A stretch of DNA of 64,000 nucleotides from the NCBI GenBank assembly GCA_021513715.1, contig CP084167.1:310001-374000 (forward strand). The letters are read 5' to 3'. A program made the position numbers and the translations under genes. Shown one piece after another: positions 44,952 through 55,500 of the stretch (positions are counted from its first letter, which is position 1; each line of letters begins with the position of its first letter). Under the pieces are notes generated by a model. It was not told the DNA's origin, made no database searches, and was given only the letters and a program-made list of their open reading frames with translations. Source of the DNA: Candidatus Heimdallarchaeum endolithica. Lineage in GTDB: Archaea > Asgardarchaeota > Heimdallarchaeia > Heimdallarchaeales > Heimdallarchaeaceae.

Positions 44952-45917
44952 ATGACAAGATTTTCTATTGCTATAACAGGACTTCCACAAGCAGGAAAAT
45001 CAAGTTTCACCCAAAGATTACTATCTGGTACTTTTGTTTCTTCTCCCCCAACTTTGGGAGTTGATGTTGAATTCACAGAATATCAAGGGTTTCCTCTTCA
45101 AATATGGGACATGGGTGGACACCAAGCATTTAGAAAACATATCTGGAAAAATTACATAAATCTATCATCAGCTTTAATCTTCATTTTCGATGCCTCAAAT
45201 TTAGAAAGTTTACCTGAAAGTAAAGAATGGTTTTACACTACTTTAGAATGGATAGAAAATAAAAACATTCCTGTACTCTTTTTAGGCAATAAAATGGACT
45301 TAGTAGTTGAAAAAGAAAAAGTTATGGAAAAAATAGTTGAAGGTTTTGAGCTAGATAAATTAACTTCAATAGAAAGTAAAATGAGTTTTCGATTCTTTTT
45401 CATATCTGTCAAGACTGGGGAATATATAAGCGATGCAATGAATTGGCTCATAAATAAATTGGTTAGCAAAAAGACAAACTTCATGCCTAACATTCTTTCA
45501 GTAGATATTTTCGTTAAAAAAGGGGATATTAATCTACACATCCATGATAACACAAGAACAAGAGAAAAAGTAAAGAATGTGATTAATGCCTACGAGAAAA
45601 AGTGGTTAGAATCATCAAACCAGAAGCAACTTAGTTCAATGGAAGAAATTAATTTTGAAGAGTATAAGTTACTGTTTATCAGCTATCAAAACATTGCGAT
45701 ATTAGTAACTACAGAACATACCCTTATTGAAAAAGGACCTTTACTCTCTCTAATTGAAAAGTTAACTGAATTCATTTCTACAGATTTATTGAATGAGGAA
45801 ACGCGTTATCTAGTGTTTCAAAAAGTGAAAAAGGAATTGGAAAAAAGTTTTATTCCCTTTGCATCTAAAACACTAACATGTAAAGTAATAAGTATAGATA
45901 ACTTAGCTAAACATTAG
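44952..45917 (+). CDS. Arf-like small GTPase with C-terminal extension
   Basis: 321 residues from the ATG at 44952 (MTRFSIAITG), the preferred start because it opens the G domain; the frame begins at 44928. G1 GLPQAGKSS, switch-I threonine in PPTLGVDVEF, G3 WDMGGHQAFR, G4 GNKMD and G5 SVKTGE mark an Arf/Sar-type domain (to about 185). A further 130 residues follow (SVDIFVKKGDINLHI, then LLFISYQNIAILVTTEHTLI) with a beta-beta-helix look that could be a longin or roadblock-like module. No N-terminal myristoylation glycine. Asgard-type regulatory GTPase; partners unknown. Confidence 0.85.
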   Translation: MTRFSIAITGLPQAGKSSFTQRLLSGTFVSSPPTLGVDVEFTEYQGFPLQIWDMGGHQAFRKHIWKNYINLSSALIFIFDASNLESLPESKEWFYTTLEWIENKNIPVLFLGNKMDLVVEKEKVMEKIVEGFELDKLTSIESKMSFRFFFISVKTGEYISDAMNWLINKLVSKKTNFMPNILSVDIFVKKGDINLHIHDNTRTREKVKNVINAYEKKWLESSNQKQLSSMEEINFEEYKLLFISYQNIAILVTTEHTLIEKGPLLSLIEKLTEFISTDLLNEETRYLVFQKVKKELEKSFIPFASKTLTCKVISIDNLAKH

Positions 45918-46245
45918 ACCATTAAAATATTAAATATTCCGATTTTTTTGTATAACTACAATGTTGTTTAAAATACTAAATAATACAATTTTTAATTTTC
46001 GTAATAAAAAAGATGGGTTTCATCTTTTAGTTTCTATCACTTATCTACGTAGTGCATGACAATCCTCAACCCATCATCTTTTATTTATGAAGAAAGTATT
46101 AAAACTTTCACTTTTGCATTAGATCTAGTGTGTTTTTCAATAATGACTCCTTGTTTATAAAAAATTCCACAAATGTTAAAACTTATAATCTCTATTTTAT
46201 TATAAAGGAAAGGAAGTGCATTTCCTATACTTTGAGGAACTAACA
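45918..46245. other. Intergenic region with long imperfect inverted repeat, possible structured RNA
   Basis: About 330 bases without a gene. Positions 46005-46084 contain an imperfect inverted repeat: AAAAGATGGGTT near 46008-46018 against AACCCATCATCTTTT at 46068-46082, with CTACGTAG (palindrome) in the middle. Read on the minus strand the element would end in CCCATCTTTTTT, like a short RNA with paired ends and a U-tail. A C/D-box reading was considered and fails for lack of a D box. For the downstream gene, a TATA-like TATTTTATTATA lies at 46193-46204. Confidence 0.35.
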
Positions 46246-47100
46246 ATGTCTAATGATCTTCGTGTTCTACTTGTGGAGGATGACAGTGACATAGCCTTCC
46301 TTATCAAAATCAACATAATCAAGGCCTTTCCTGAAGTGGAAGTACATATTACTCAAACAAAGGAAGATGCATTAAACATTCTTCAAAAATATAAATATGA
46401 CTTTGATATTATATTACTAGATTATTTGTTAGGTGATATTACAGGTTTAGATATTCTAGAAGAAATTAGAAAAATAACTGATATTCCTGTTCTTATAATC
46501 ACTGGACAAGGTTCTGAAGAAGTTGCAGTAAAAGCAATGAAAATGGGAGCACAAGATTACATAGTAAAAAGAGGACGATTTTTCAGTAAAATACCTGAAA
46601 TAATCGAAAACATAAAAACAAAAAAATCTCGTTATGATAAAAATAAGATTTTTCTTGCTTTTTATAGGTTTGGAACATCAGGAACTGAACCAATATATGT
46701 AAACAGAATTCCTGAAGAATATGAAGAGATAAAGGAAACTGTTATTTTGTCTTTAGGAGTTATGCTTTACACTTTGTTTGGAATGGGTGAGATAGATAAA
46801 TTAGAAAGTTCTTCTATTATCTCCGGACCAGTAAGAATTCCTAAAATGAAAGATTATTATGCAACAAGTCTACTCTATATTGTTGAAGATAAAAACCAAA
46901 TGGACAAAAGATTAGAAGGAAAGGATTATTGCATTGTAGCCTTAGCTTATCCATTTGAATACCAAGACATTGCTCAAGGAATAGAAAAAATAAGAAATAT
47001 TCTTAATAAATTCTTTGAATCGATTAATGATGTTTCAGAAATAAGTGAAAAAGTAAAAGATGTAGAAGAACAAATATATAATGTTATAAGTTGGTTTTAA
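46246..47100 (+). CDS. Response regulator with novel C-terminal domain
   Basis: 284 residues from the ATG at 46246, chosen because GAGGAAC precedes it and because the TATA box predicts transcription start near 46228; the frame begins at 46216. Receiver domain with VEDDSD, phospho-Asp in FDIILLDYLLG, Thr in VLIITGQGSEE and Lys in YIVKRGR. After about residue 135 comes a domain of about 120 residues (FLAFYRFGTSGTEPIYVN, SLGVMLYTLFGMG, SLLYIVEDKNQ and YCIVALAYPFEY) with a beta-rich longin/roadblock-like pattern rather than DNA-binding helices. Output is probably protein-protein, not transcription. Confidence 0.8.
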   Translation: MSNDLRVLLVEDDSDIAFLIKINIIKAFPEVEVHITQTKEDALNILQKYKYDFDIILLDYLLGDITGLDILEEIRKITDIPVLIITGQGSEEVAVKAMKMGAQDYIVKRGRFFSKIPEIIENIKTKKSRYDKNKIFLAFYRFGTSGTEPIYVNRIPEEYEEIKETVILSLGVMLYTLFGMGEIDKLESSSIISGPVRIPKMKDYYATSLLYIVEDKNQMDKRLEGKDYCIVALAYPFEYQDIAQGIEKIRNILNKFFESINDVSEISEKVKDVEEQIYNVISWF

Positions 47101-47124
47101 ACTAAAGTCATTCTTGAATAAATG

Positions 47125-48276
47125 TTATTTATAGACTTCATGTATTTTCTTTATTTCAGTTTCCCAATTGAACTTATTTTTATAAGCTTCTTCAGTATTT
47201 TTCTTTAATTGTTCCAAAGTTTCTTCATCATTGATCAATTTCACTATTTTTTCTGAAATTTCTTCGGGTGATTGTGGGTTAACAAAAAAGCCCAACTGCT
47301 TATAATAACTTGCTCCTTCTCTTAATCCTTCAAAATCTGAACCTATAAATGGGACACCAGCAGAATAGTACTCATAAAGTCTATTAGGAATTCTTCTAAA
47401 GTTATTCTTTCCTGGTTGGAAAAGAATTAACCCCACATCACTTGTTCTTAAAACAGATAGCGCTAAATGATAATTCATCCATCCTGTTAGAATAAAGTAT
47501 TCATTTAGCTTTTCTTCTTCAATCATCTTTTTCATAGGTTGATATGCTGCTCCATCACCAATTATGAGAAAATCTATATCTGAAGGAGATAAATTATATT
47601 GATCTCGCAGATATTTAGCTACTTTTACAGTAACATCATAACCCAAATTTGCATACATTACACCAAAATAAACTACTCGAAATTTTGCTTTCTTTTGAAA
47701 TTCTTTAGGAATTTCAATGTCATGACCTTTATCTACATCTTCTATTGAAGGGTAGTTTGAAATAACAGAGGCTTTAACCTTATATTTTTTCTCAATCAAA
47801 TTTGAATAAGTTTTTCCAGGTGTTAAGACATAATTTACTTTTTTAATGAAATATCGTTCTACCCAAGTATAAACTATTTGAGCTGGCCAACCAAAAGTTT
47901 CTGACATCTGTTCTGGAAAGTTTTCATGAGAATCATAAACAAATATTTTTCCATTTTTCTTTAATCTAAAGATTGCAGGTAAAGCATTTAAGTCATGGAA
48001 ATGGATATAATCATATAGTTCAGAACCAACAAGTTTTTTTACTTTACGATAAAATTCAAAATACTTGAAAAATAATTTTTTCTTGATTTCAACTCTATAG
48101 ATTAAATAACCGTCTCTTTCTTCTTTTTTTGGTAAATCTAAACTTGGTCTTGTTATTCCAATAACAGAAACATCAAAATTTTTTGATGCCAAATATCTTG
48201 CTTCTTTTTCTACTCTGACATCAGGGTTAACTGTACTCAAAACAAGCATCAATATTTTTTTTCTCTTGTTACTCAT
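47125..48276 (-). CDS. GT4-type glycosyltransferase
   Basis: 383 residues, GT-B fold. The N-terminal half starts ILMLVLSTVNPDVRVEKEA and has the acceptor segment LYDYIHFHDLNALPAIF. The C-terminal half has the nucleotide-sugar domain: RVVYFGVMYANLGYDV, FLIIGDGAAYQPMKKMI, EYFILTGWMNYHLA and PFIGSDFEGLREG. The usual EX7E motif is present in outline (EYYSAGVPFIGSDFEGLREG). Transfers sugars to lipids, proteins or other glycans at the cytoplasmic face; donor and acceptor unknown. Monocistronic. Perhaps modifies cell-surface proteins, in view of the surface genes nearby. Confidence 0.88.
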   Translation of the reverse strand: MSNKRKKILMLVLSTVNPDVRVEKEARYLASKNFDVSVIGITRPSLDLPKKEERDGYLIYRVEIKKKLFFKYFEFYRKVKKLVGSELYDYIHFHDLNALPAIFRLKKNGKIFVYDSHENFPEQMSETFGWPAQIVYTWVERYFIKKVNYVLTPGKTYSNLIEKKYKVKASVISNYPSIEDVDKGHDIEIPKEFQKKAKFRVVYFGVMYANLGYDVTVKVAKYLRDQYNLSPSDIDFLIIGDGAAYQPMKKMIEEEKLNEYFILTGWMNYHLALSVLRTSDVGLILFQPGKNNFRRIPNRLYEYYSAGVPFIGSDFEGLREGASYYKQLGFFVNPQSPEEISEKIVKLINDEETLEQLKKNTEEAYKNKFNWETEIKKIHEVYK

Positions 48277-48414
48277 ATAAAATACTCCAGAATTAGATAT
48301 ATTTGTAATTATTGGTCGAACAAAGACTCTTTTTTTAAAAATTAAAAACTAACATACTTTTATCTTCGTAAATAAAAGTAAGATTTTTAGGGTAAAAAGT
48401 CTTTTGAAAATTTA

Positions 48415-48666
48415 ATGATAATCACAGCATATATTCTTATGACAGTAAAATTAGGGAAGACTCAAGAAGTGGTCAACGAATTAAGAAAAATTCATTCTAT
48501 AACAAGTTGTTCTGTTGTTACTGGTGAGTGGGACATTGTTGCTACTATTAAAGTTAAAAACTTAGAAGAACTTTACAACATTACTTCAGAGTGCATACAT
48601 CTCATTCCAGGTCTTGAAAGTACACAAACTTGTATTGTAGAGAAAGAAATAATTGGAGAAGAATAA
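48415..48666 (+). CDS. Free-standing RAM (Lrp/AsnC ligand-binding) domain protein
   Basis: 83 residues: only the effector-binding RAM domain of Lrp/AsnC regulators, without the helix-turn-helix. YILMTVKLGKTQEVV, SCSVVTGEWDIVATIKVKNL and IPGLESTQTCIVEKE follow the family pattern, with GEWD in place of the common GxYD. Stand-alone RAM proteins bind amino acids and pair with full regulators or enzymes. Twelve bp later comes a permease that ends in a second RAM domain, so the two may form a mixed assembly. Confidence 0.85.
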   Translation: MIITAYILMTVKLGKTQEVVNELRKIHSITSCSVVTGEWDIVATIKVKNLEELYNITSECIHLIPGLESTQTCIVEKEIIGEE

Positions 48667-48678
48667 GGAGAGTTCAAC

Positions 48679-49941
48679 ATGTCAATTGCAGCCCATAGAG
48701 AATTCAGTAAAATTAGAAGAAAGAGCACGTTTTATCTACTAGCCTTGGGATCTGGTTTAATCACTAGTCTGTGGGTAGTTTTAGATGCAATTGGTAACAA
48801 TTTCATTACTGATCCTTATCTTTTTGGAGCATTTGAGATGGTTGTAGGTTTAATAGTGTCAATAATTCTTGTACTTATTCTTTCTATTCCTCTACCAAAC
48901 AAAGATAAGGAATTTAAGAAAACTCTGGGTTACTATTTTGACCCTAATTTTCAAGGAATAATGTTTCCTAAAGGAAAAGTTTTACTATATACCCTTCTTG
49001 CTGGTCTTTTTGCTACAGGAAACACTATACTCTATTTTGTTCTTTTAGAAAAGTATGATGCATCTCTAATAATGCCATTTAGCCAATTTGTTCTCGTTTA
49101 CTTGCTTATTGCTGATTCTATTTCAGAAAGAGAAAAACCTGTTGCAATTGAAATCCAATCAATTACAATGATAGCTGTAGGAGTAATGATTTCTACAATT
49201 TCTGGTGGAAAATTAGATGCTATAGGCATTTCACTTATCTTTGGTCCATTTGCTTTATTTTCAGCTTTATATACTGTTTTTCAAAAGAAAGCTTTAGTAA
49301 CAAAAAATGATAAAGGAAGAAAGATAGATACACTAAGTCTAAGAATATGGACACTTTTTATTATGACAGCAGGGCAAGTAATAGCATCACTTCCTAGTAT
49401 CTACAGAGTAGGTTTTAATGAGATAAAAGAAAATTGGAAACATTCTTTAGCTCCTGTAATTGGCTCAATGTTATTAGTTTATCTTGGTGTAATTGCTTAC
49501 ACCAGGGCACTTACGATGGGGAAAATGTCTATTGTAAGAGCTTTAAACAGTATAAGCGTCATCTCCACTTATCCTTTGGCAGCTATTTTTGCTATTTGGT
49601 TTCCAGCGATATTCCGTTCAGGAGGAAATGATATTGTAGGTATAATCCTAAAAATATCTGGTTCGATACTTATTTTAATAGGTGTAGTTACCTTATCTAT
49701 GTCTGAAACTAGAGGTTTAATCTTTGCTAAAATAAAAATCGGAGAAAAAATAGATTTAACAAAATTATCACAAATAAGGGGAATAGAATCTGTAGCCTAT
49801 ACTTCAGGAGTTTATGATTTAATAATTTCAATAAGATTAAGAAATATTGGAAAAGCTTACAACTTGATAAGGAAATCTATAGCTAAATTACCATGGATAG
49901 AAAGTGTAGTTACTTTACCAGTTATTCGTGAATATAAATAA
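48679..49941 (+). CDS. EamA-like permease with C-terminal RAM domain
   Basis: 420 residues. Ten membrane helices in two EamA-like halves (LLALGSGLITSLWVVLDAIG at the start; MLLVYLGVIAYTRALTMG and VISTYPLAAIFAIWF in the second half). After the last helix (ILILIGVVTLSMSETRG, near 345) a soluble tail of about 75 residues has the RAM pattern: IGEKIDLTKLSQIRGIESV, AYTSGVYDLIISIRLRNI and LPWIESVVTLPVI. It resembles the neighbouring 83-residue RAM protein. The start has AAGGAGAG 9 nt upstream. A transporter that senses its own ligand on the inner side is the simplest reading. Confidence 0.85.
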   Translation: MSIAAHREFSKIRRKSTFYLLALGSGLITSLWVVLDAIGNNFITDPYLFGAFEMVVGLIVSIILVLILSIPLPNKDKEFKKTLGYYFDPNFQGIMFPKGKVLLYTLLAGLFATGNTILYFVLLEKYDASLIMPFSQFVLVYLLIADSISEREKPVAIEIQSITMIAVGVMISTISGGKLDAIGISLIFGPFALFSALYTVFQKKALVTKNDKGRKIDTLSLRIWTLFIMTAGQVIASLPSIYRVGFNEIKENWKHSLAPVIGSMLLVYLGVIAYTRALTMGKMSIVRALNSISVISTYPLAAIFAIWFPAIFRSGGNDIVGIILKISGSILILIGVVTLSMSETRGLIFAKIKIGEKIDLTKLSQIRGIESVAYTSGVYDLIISIRLRNIGKAYNLIRKSIAKLPWIESVVTLPVIREYK

Positions 49942-50055
49942 TTATAAAAAGTAGTTTAATTTTTTAAGCAATAAATACTCTATCATTTTTTTCTCATTTA
50001 ATATTTTTAACATAGAAAAAAGGTGGCAAAAATAAAAAAAAAAGAAGTGTTAAGA

Positions 50056-51483
50056 TTATTTTAATAATTTCTTATATGGAGCTCTTTCTCCAGCTAGATA
50101 TTCCTTATGGACATCAACATATTTTAGAACAATTATTAATCCTATCATAAAGAATACTAATAGAGGAGCGAGAGCAATTGCATATTGATTGGAAATACTC
50201 AAACCAAGTTTAACACCTAAACCAAGCATCAACAAGAACATTATTGGACTTATGATAGCACTTACTCTTCCTGCAATTTGTTTAAATCCTTGATATTGAG
50301 TAACTTTCTTTGGAGGAGCAACTTCAAAAACAAATTGTCTTCCGATTAGCCATATTCCACCAAATCCTATTCCTATAAAGAATCCTACTAAGAACATTAT
50401 TTGCCAAGGAACAATATGCTTTCCATCTACCTCAATACAAGCAAGGATAGCTATACTTACTGCAATAAACCAAGAGAATATATTAATAATGAAATTTTTC
50501 TTTGGTCCAAGTTTATCTAAAAGAACTCCTACAATAATTGCTCCGATCATTGATAAAAGTCCTCCCATTGCAATAATCATTAATGCTTGTCCAGGATCAG
50601 CTCCTACACCGTCAATCATTACAAGTTGCATATATAGAATTGTAGTATTGCTTGCATCTGTTACAAAAAACCAACCTAAAATAAACAATAAAGCGTTTTT
50701 GTATTGGAAAATCTCTCTTAAAGTGTCCTTAAATTCAATTCCTGCTTGTTTTAAATTCTGTTTGAGGGAGAAAGAATTTGTATTCTCTTTTTCTTTCGAA
50801 AATAGAAAGGGTATCGTGAAAACTAATATCGCGCCAATTACTATAACAGTCAACCATTCTAAACTTGTATATGTTATTGATGCACCTTCTTCAAATACCT
50901 TTCCAGGTTCTGAAAACTTACCCCATATTGAATAAGCTACTTGAGCCAATCCAATGGCAGCAAAAGTTCCTATAAAACTAAGAGAACCTGAAATACCAGA
51001 AGTTACCCCTCTTTGATCTGTTTTTGAAATAAAAGGTATCATTGAATCGTAAAACATTCGTCCTGCTTGATAGCCAAAGTTAGCAAAAACGAACATTATT
51101 GAAAGCCACCAAAAGTTCCTCCAAATGAGGAAGGCTAATGTTGAAATAACCATTAGAGACGCTGAAATAAGAACGGCAGATTTTCGTTTTCCTATCGTAT
51201 CACTAATGGATCCAATTATTGGACCAAAAATAGCTACGAGTAAGTTTGAAAAAGCCATAAATGCGGACATTAGAGCAAAAGCAGTCCAGTAATTAGTAAT
51301 GCCTTGTTCATAAGCCAATAATAGAACAAATGGTTGAAAAACGATACTTATTATCCCTTGAGAAAAAAGAGTATCAGCAGCATCGTAGGAAGACCATAGA
51401 AAAACATTACCAAAATGCGTTCTTTTCGCCTCAATTTTAGTAGGTTCAACATTTTTATCAACTACTGTCACATAATTATCCAT
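50056..51483 (-). CDS. MFS transporter (UMF1/GPH-like)
   Basis: 475 residues with about 12 membrane helices. WSSYDAADTLFSQGI near the N-terminus resembles the YDWANSAY motif of the UMF1/Atg22-like group, and the loop GSISDTIGKRKSAV between helices 2 and 3 is the MFS signature. Symmetry partner LLDKLGPKKNF lies in the second half. The group includes sugar, amino acid and vacuolar efflux proteins. Substrate not known. A basic, glutamate-rich N-terminal tail precedes the first helix. Confidence 0.88.
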   Translation of the reverse strand: MDNYVTVVDKNVEPTKIEAKRTHFGNVFLWSSYDAADTLFSQGIISIVFQPFVLLLAYEQGITNYWTAFALMSAFMAFSNLLVAIFGPIIGSISDTIGKRKSAVLISASLMVISTLAFLIWRNFWWLSIMFVFANFGYQAGRMFYDSMIPFISKTDQRGVTSGISGSLSFIGTFAAIGLAQVAYSIWGKFSEPGKVFEEGASITYTSLEWLTVIVIGAILVFTIPFLFSKEKENTNSFSLKQNLKQAGIEFKDTLREIFQYKNALLFILGWFFVTDASNTTILYMQLVMIDGVGADPGQALMIIAMGGLLSMIGAIIVGVLLDKLGPKKNFIINIFSWFIAVSIAILACIEVDGKHIVPWQIMFLVGFFIGIGFGGIWLIGRQFVFEVAPPKKVTQYQGFKQIAGRVSAIISPIMFLLMLGLGVKLGLSISNQYAIALAPLLVFFMIGLIIVLKYVDVHKEYLAGERAPYKKLLK

Positions 51484-51555
51484 AAGACTTCAAAATTAAA
51501 AAAAATAGCTTATTTAAAAACAATTATTGAAAACGAAAATAGAAACAAAAAGAAT

Positions 51556-52239
51556 CTAATCTTCTTCTAAATCTAAGAGAATTACTTCCATACCTTCAAG
51601 TTTTTCTTTAAATTCGTTTCTATAAGATAATGCTCCAATTCCCCTTCCAACATGCATCGGGATAGTTATTTTAGCACTAATTACTTTTGCAGCTTCAACC
51701 GCTTCTGAAACATCCATTACGTATGTACCACTCACTGGAATTAAAGCAATATGGGGCTTTAAATTTTCCATTTCAGAGATTTTATCTGTATCGCCTGCAT
51801 GATAAATTTTTACGCCATCAATATCAAGAATAGGTCCTATATGTCCCGATTCTTTAGGATGAAAAGGAGTTTTTGTTTTTGGATCACGGAAACGGTGAGT
51901 GTTATAAGCAGGAATCGCACTAATTTTTATTCCATCAATTTCCTTTTCATCATAAGGATTGAGCTCAATCACTCCCTTCTTTTTAGATATTCCATTAAGT
52001 ATATTTAAAGTTATTTTAGGGCCAATTAAAATAGTTTTTTCGTCACTTATTCGTTCTATAGCTTCAGCATTACAATGATCAAAGTGCTCATGTGTTGTAA
52101 TTATTATATCTGCTGAAGGAAGGTCTTTCTTTGTAATTTTATAAGGGTCAATATAAATATTCTTACCTTTAGCTTGGATAAGAAAACTATCATGACCTAA
52201 CCAGTGAAAATCTATTCCCTCAATATTCATTTTTATCAT
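51556..52239 (-). CDS. MBL-fold metal-dependent hydrolase
   Basis: 227 residues, UPF0173/UlaG-like. Metal ligands: THEHFDHC (H-x-H-x-D-H), a bridging Asp in YHAGDTDKI, and the final PMHVG histidine. The N-terminus could be at M1 or M4 (MNIEGIDFHWLGHDSFLI). Members cleave phosphodiesters, lactones or carboxylate esters. Substrate unknown. The 72-bp gap to the upstream MFS gene contains nothing notable. Confidence 0.88.
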   Translation of the reverse strand: MIKMNIEGIDFHWLGHDSFLIQAKGKNIYIDPYKITKKDLPSADIIITTHEHFDHCNAEAIERISDEKTILIGPKITLNILNGISKKKGVIELNPYDEKEIDGIKISAIPAYNTHRFRDPKTKTPFHPKESGHIGPILDIDGVKIYHAGDTDKISEMENLKPHIALIPVSGTYVMDVSEAVEAAKVISAKITIPMHVGRGIGALSYRNEFKEKLEGMEVILLDLEED

Positions 52240-52556
52240 TAAAAAAATGTTAGTATTACTATAAAAATTTTAGTACAAAAGGTTACTTTTTATGAAATTT
52301 AGTCTTTTTCATTTGTTCAAATTCAGTCCAGAGATAAAAATTTCAGATTTCAATAAAAATTAAAATGATTTACGATTTTTACACCATTTAACATAAGCAC
52401 GCTTTAACATAAAAAAGAAGAGTACAAATTTTAATTATGCCTTTTTTTGTTGTTATAAGTTCATAGATGTATGATAAAAAATATAATATTTTAATTATAC
52501 TTATTTTTTTCAAATACGTTTATAAAATAAGAAATTAAAATATTTTATGAGTATTA
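52240..52556. promoter_or_regulatory. Divergent intergenic region with TATA box for the beta-helix gene
   Basis: 317 AT-rich bases between divergent genes. TTTATAAAAT at 52519-52528 ends 28 nt before the ATG at 52557, so the message of the surface protein should be almost leaderless. No other gene, repeat or hairpin stands out. Confidence 0.5.
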
Positions 52557-55500
52557 ATGAAAAACTATAAATCATTATTTTTAATAATACTAGTGATTAG
52601 CAGTGGATTGATAGTAAGTATAACCAATGTTCAGTCCAAACTGAAAATGTATACAACACATGATTCAATAGAAATTGCCTCAGATAGTGATTTTACTTCA
52701 GCTAACGGTGTTGTTGGTGGAACTGGTACTATAAATGACCCTTACATCATAAGTAACTTGAAAATACAAACAGCATCAGACTATGGGATTTATATTCATA
52801 GTTCAAGTGTAACAGCTTATTTTATAATAGTTAACTGTTCCATTGAAGCAATTAAAAAGGGAATATATATTGACTCTGTAGCTGATGGAACCGTAAGAAT
52901 TGAATCAAATACTATTTTAAATGGAAATGAAGAAGGAATTTATATTTATGGATCTAACAATCCGAGTATTATAAATAATACTATAACAGGAAGTAATAAA
53001 GGAATAAATATTTACGGAGCTAATAGTGCAATAATAGCAAATAACACTTGTTTAGCTAACAGTGACGCTGGAATTTATTCAACTGGTTCAGACAACGTAA
53101 TTATAACTGGAAACAACTGTTCATTCAATAATAAAGGAATAGATATCAGAGGAGATTTTTTCACTATTGCAAATAATTCAATAAATAATAACGATGATAT
53201 TGGATTGTTAATGGATAATGGATCTAATGATGAAATAATAGCAAATAATTCAATAGAGTCAAATAAAGGATATGGAATCTATCTTGCTAAGGAAACAACA
53301 GATACTATTGAGATTGTTAATAATACTTTAGTAAATGATGGGATGTTTTTAGCACCACTTAAAGAAAAAGCTAATACAATAATAGTAAAGGGAAACAAAG
53401 TAAATAATAAAGAAGTAGGTTATTTTGTAAACAACGATACGAAAAATATTGACACTAACATTTATGGTCAAATATTTCTAATTGATTGTACTAATATTAA
53501 CATTAAATCACTCACTATATCAAATACAGATTTAGGAATTTTAATTAAAGATTCAAAAAGTATTACTGTTTCTGGTAACAGTTTCGAAAATATTTACGAT
53601 AATGCAATTTATATTATGAATCCTGTTGACCAATATGCTGATGAAGAAATAATTATAACTTCTAACGAATTTACCAACTCCTACAATGGAATTATGGTAT
53701 ATAACACGAAATCATTAAATGTGACAGGAAATACAATTAATGAAGCAAATAAAGGAATGTGTTTAGATTATTCTACTACTGCAAATATTACTTTGACTTT
53801 TAAAGATAACATAATAGAAAGTGTATCTTACGGTCTTGATATAAATAAAAAATATAACACAAATTATGTAATAAATGATAATATTACAATAGTGAATAAT
53901 GAGATAGTAGATGCTAATAATACTGCTTTTGATCTAATTTACGTGGGTAATGTTACTTTTGATAACAACGATATTTCAGATTCAGAAAAAGTTTTCACAA
54001 TAAGCTCCTCTTATGGTGAAGCTTTGGAAGGAAATACATACATTACCAACAACAATATTGAAAATGTAGATAGAGCTTTTACTATCGCAAATCTGCCAGA
54101 AAAGTTCACAGAAATAACAAATAATGCAATATTGTCATCCAATACCTCGTTTTACATTTCTTATTCTAGTAATTTCGAAATAACAAGTAACGCCCTTTCA
54201 GGTAACTCAAATTTTAACGAAGTTACCAATATTACTTTTGTAAATGCAGAAATTGATCATGGAAGTATAAATCTTGATACTTCAAGAAATGTTTTTCTTG
54301 AAGACCTTAATTTACATGATGGTACATCAACAAAAGCAATACATATTTTTGATAGTGAAAATCTGACAATAAAAAATGTAATAATATCAAATTATGAAAA
54401 AATCGCTATTGATGTCTATGCCGCAGACGGCTTAATAATAAATAACACCATCATCTCCAATGTAGATTCAGGAATTGAACTTTATGCTGATTATGCTAAA
54501 AAAGTAGATAATGTAATAATAACTAATAGCCAAATAAGCAACTGTAATAAAGGAATTTATGTTGCTAGTGGTAACATTTTCAACAATATAACCATCTCAT
54601 ATAACCAAATAACAACAAATGTAGGATCATCTTACAGTGGTATTTATTTCGCCAATGATGGAGGAAATAATTTTGTTATAGACAATAATGAAATAAATTC
54701 TGGAGGAACTATCGGAATATACATTCGTGGACAATGGGAAAATCTCGAGATTACTAGAAATGTTATAAATATTATAGAAAACACGGTATCTAATGCAGGA
54801 ATTCGTTTAGAGGGAGATATTGATGGAGCAATTATTACGTACAATAAAATATTCGACATAATTGATATTAACGGAGAAATTAGGCGAATTTATTGCTTAA
54901 TCTCACTATCTTCTACGATTTCTAATGCTCTAATCTACCAAAATTATTTCGTTTCAGCTTCTTATTTATTCTTTGACCAAATTACTTTAGCTATAGATGA
55001 TGGGTCAAATAATCTATGGTATAATGATGAAATAAAAGTAGGTAACTATTGGTCAGACTACAATGGAACAACAGGAACTTATACCAATATTCAAGGAACG
55101 GCTTCTTCAGTCGATCTTTATCCAATAAGTGGAACTGATATTGATGGAGACGGTTTAGATGATATCCTTGAAGATGTAGTTTTAGGCACTCAAAGCACTG
55201 ACGCAGATACTGATGGAGATGGAATGGACGATAGATGGGAACTAAAATATGGATTAAACCCATTAACGGACGATGGGTCTGATGATAAAGACAGTGATGG
55301 TTTATCAAATCTAGGAGAATACACAAATAACACTGACCCTACTGACAGTGATACCGACGATGATGCAATGCCTGATGGTTGGGAAGTAGATAACAACTTA
55401 GATCCTACAGTAGATGATGCTAATGAAGATCCTGATGAAGATGGTTTAACTAATATAGATGAATTCTATTGGACTACTGATCCTCATAATAATGACACTG

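Noticed and set aside
45918..46245. C/D-box small RNA
   Set aside because: A C-box-like GATGATG is present on the minus strand but no D box (CTGA) is at the other end.
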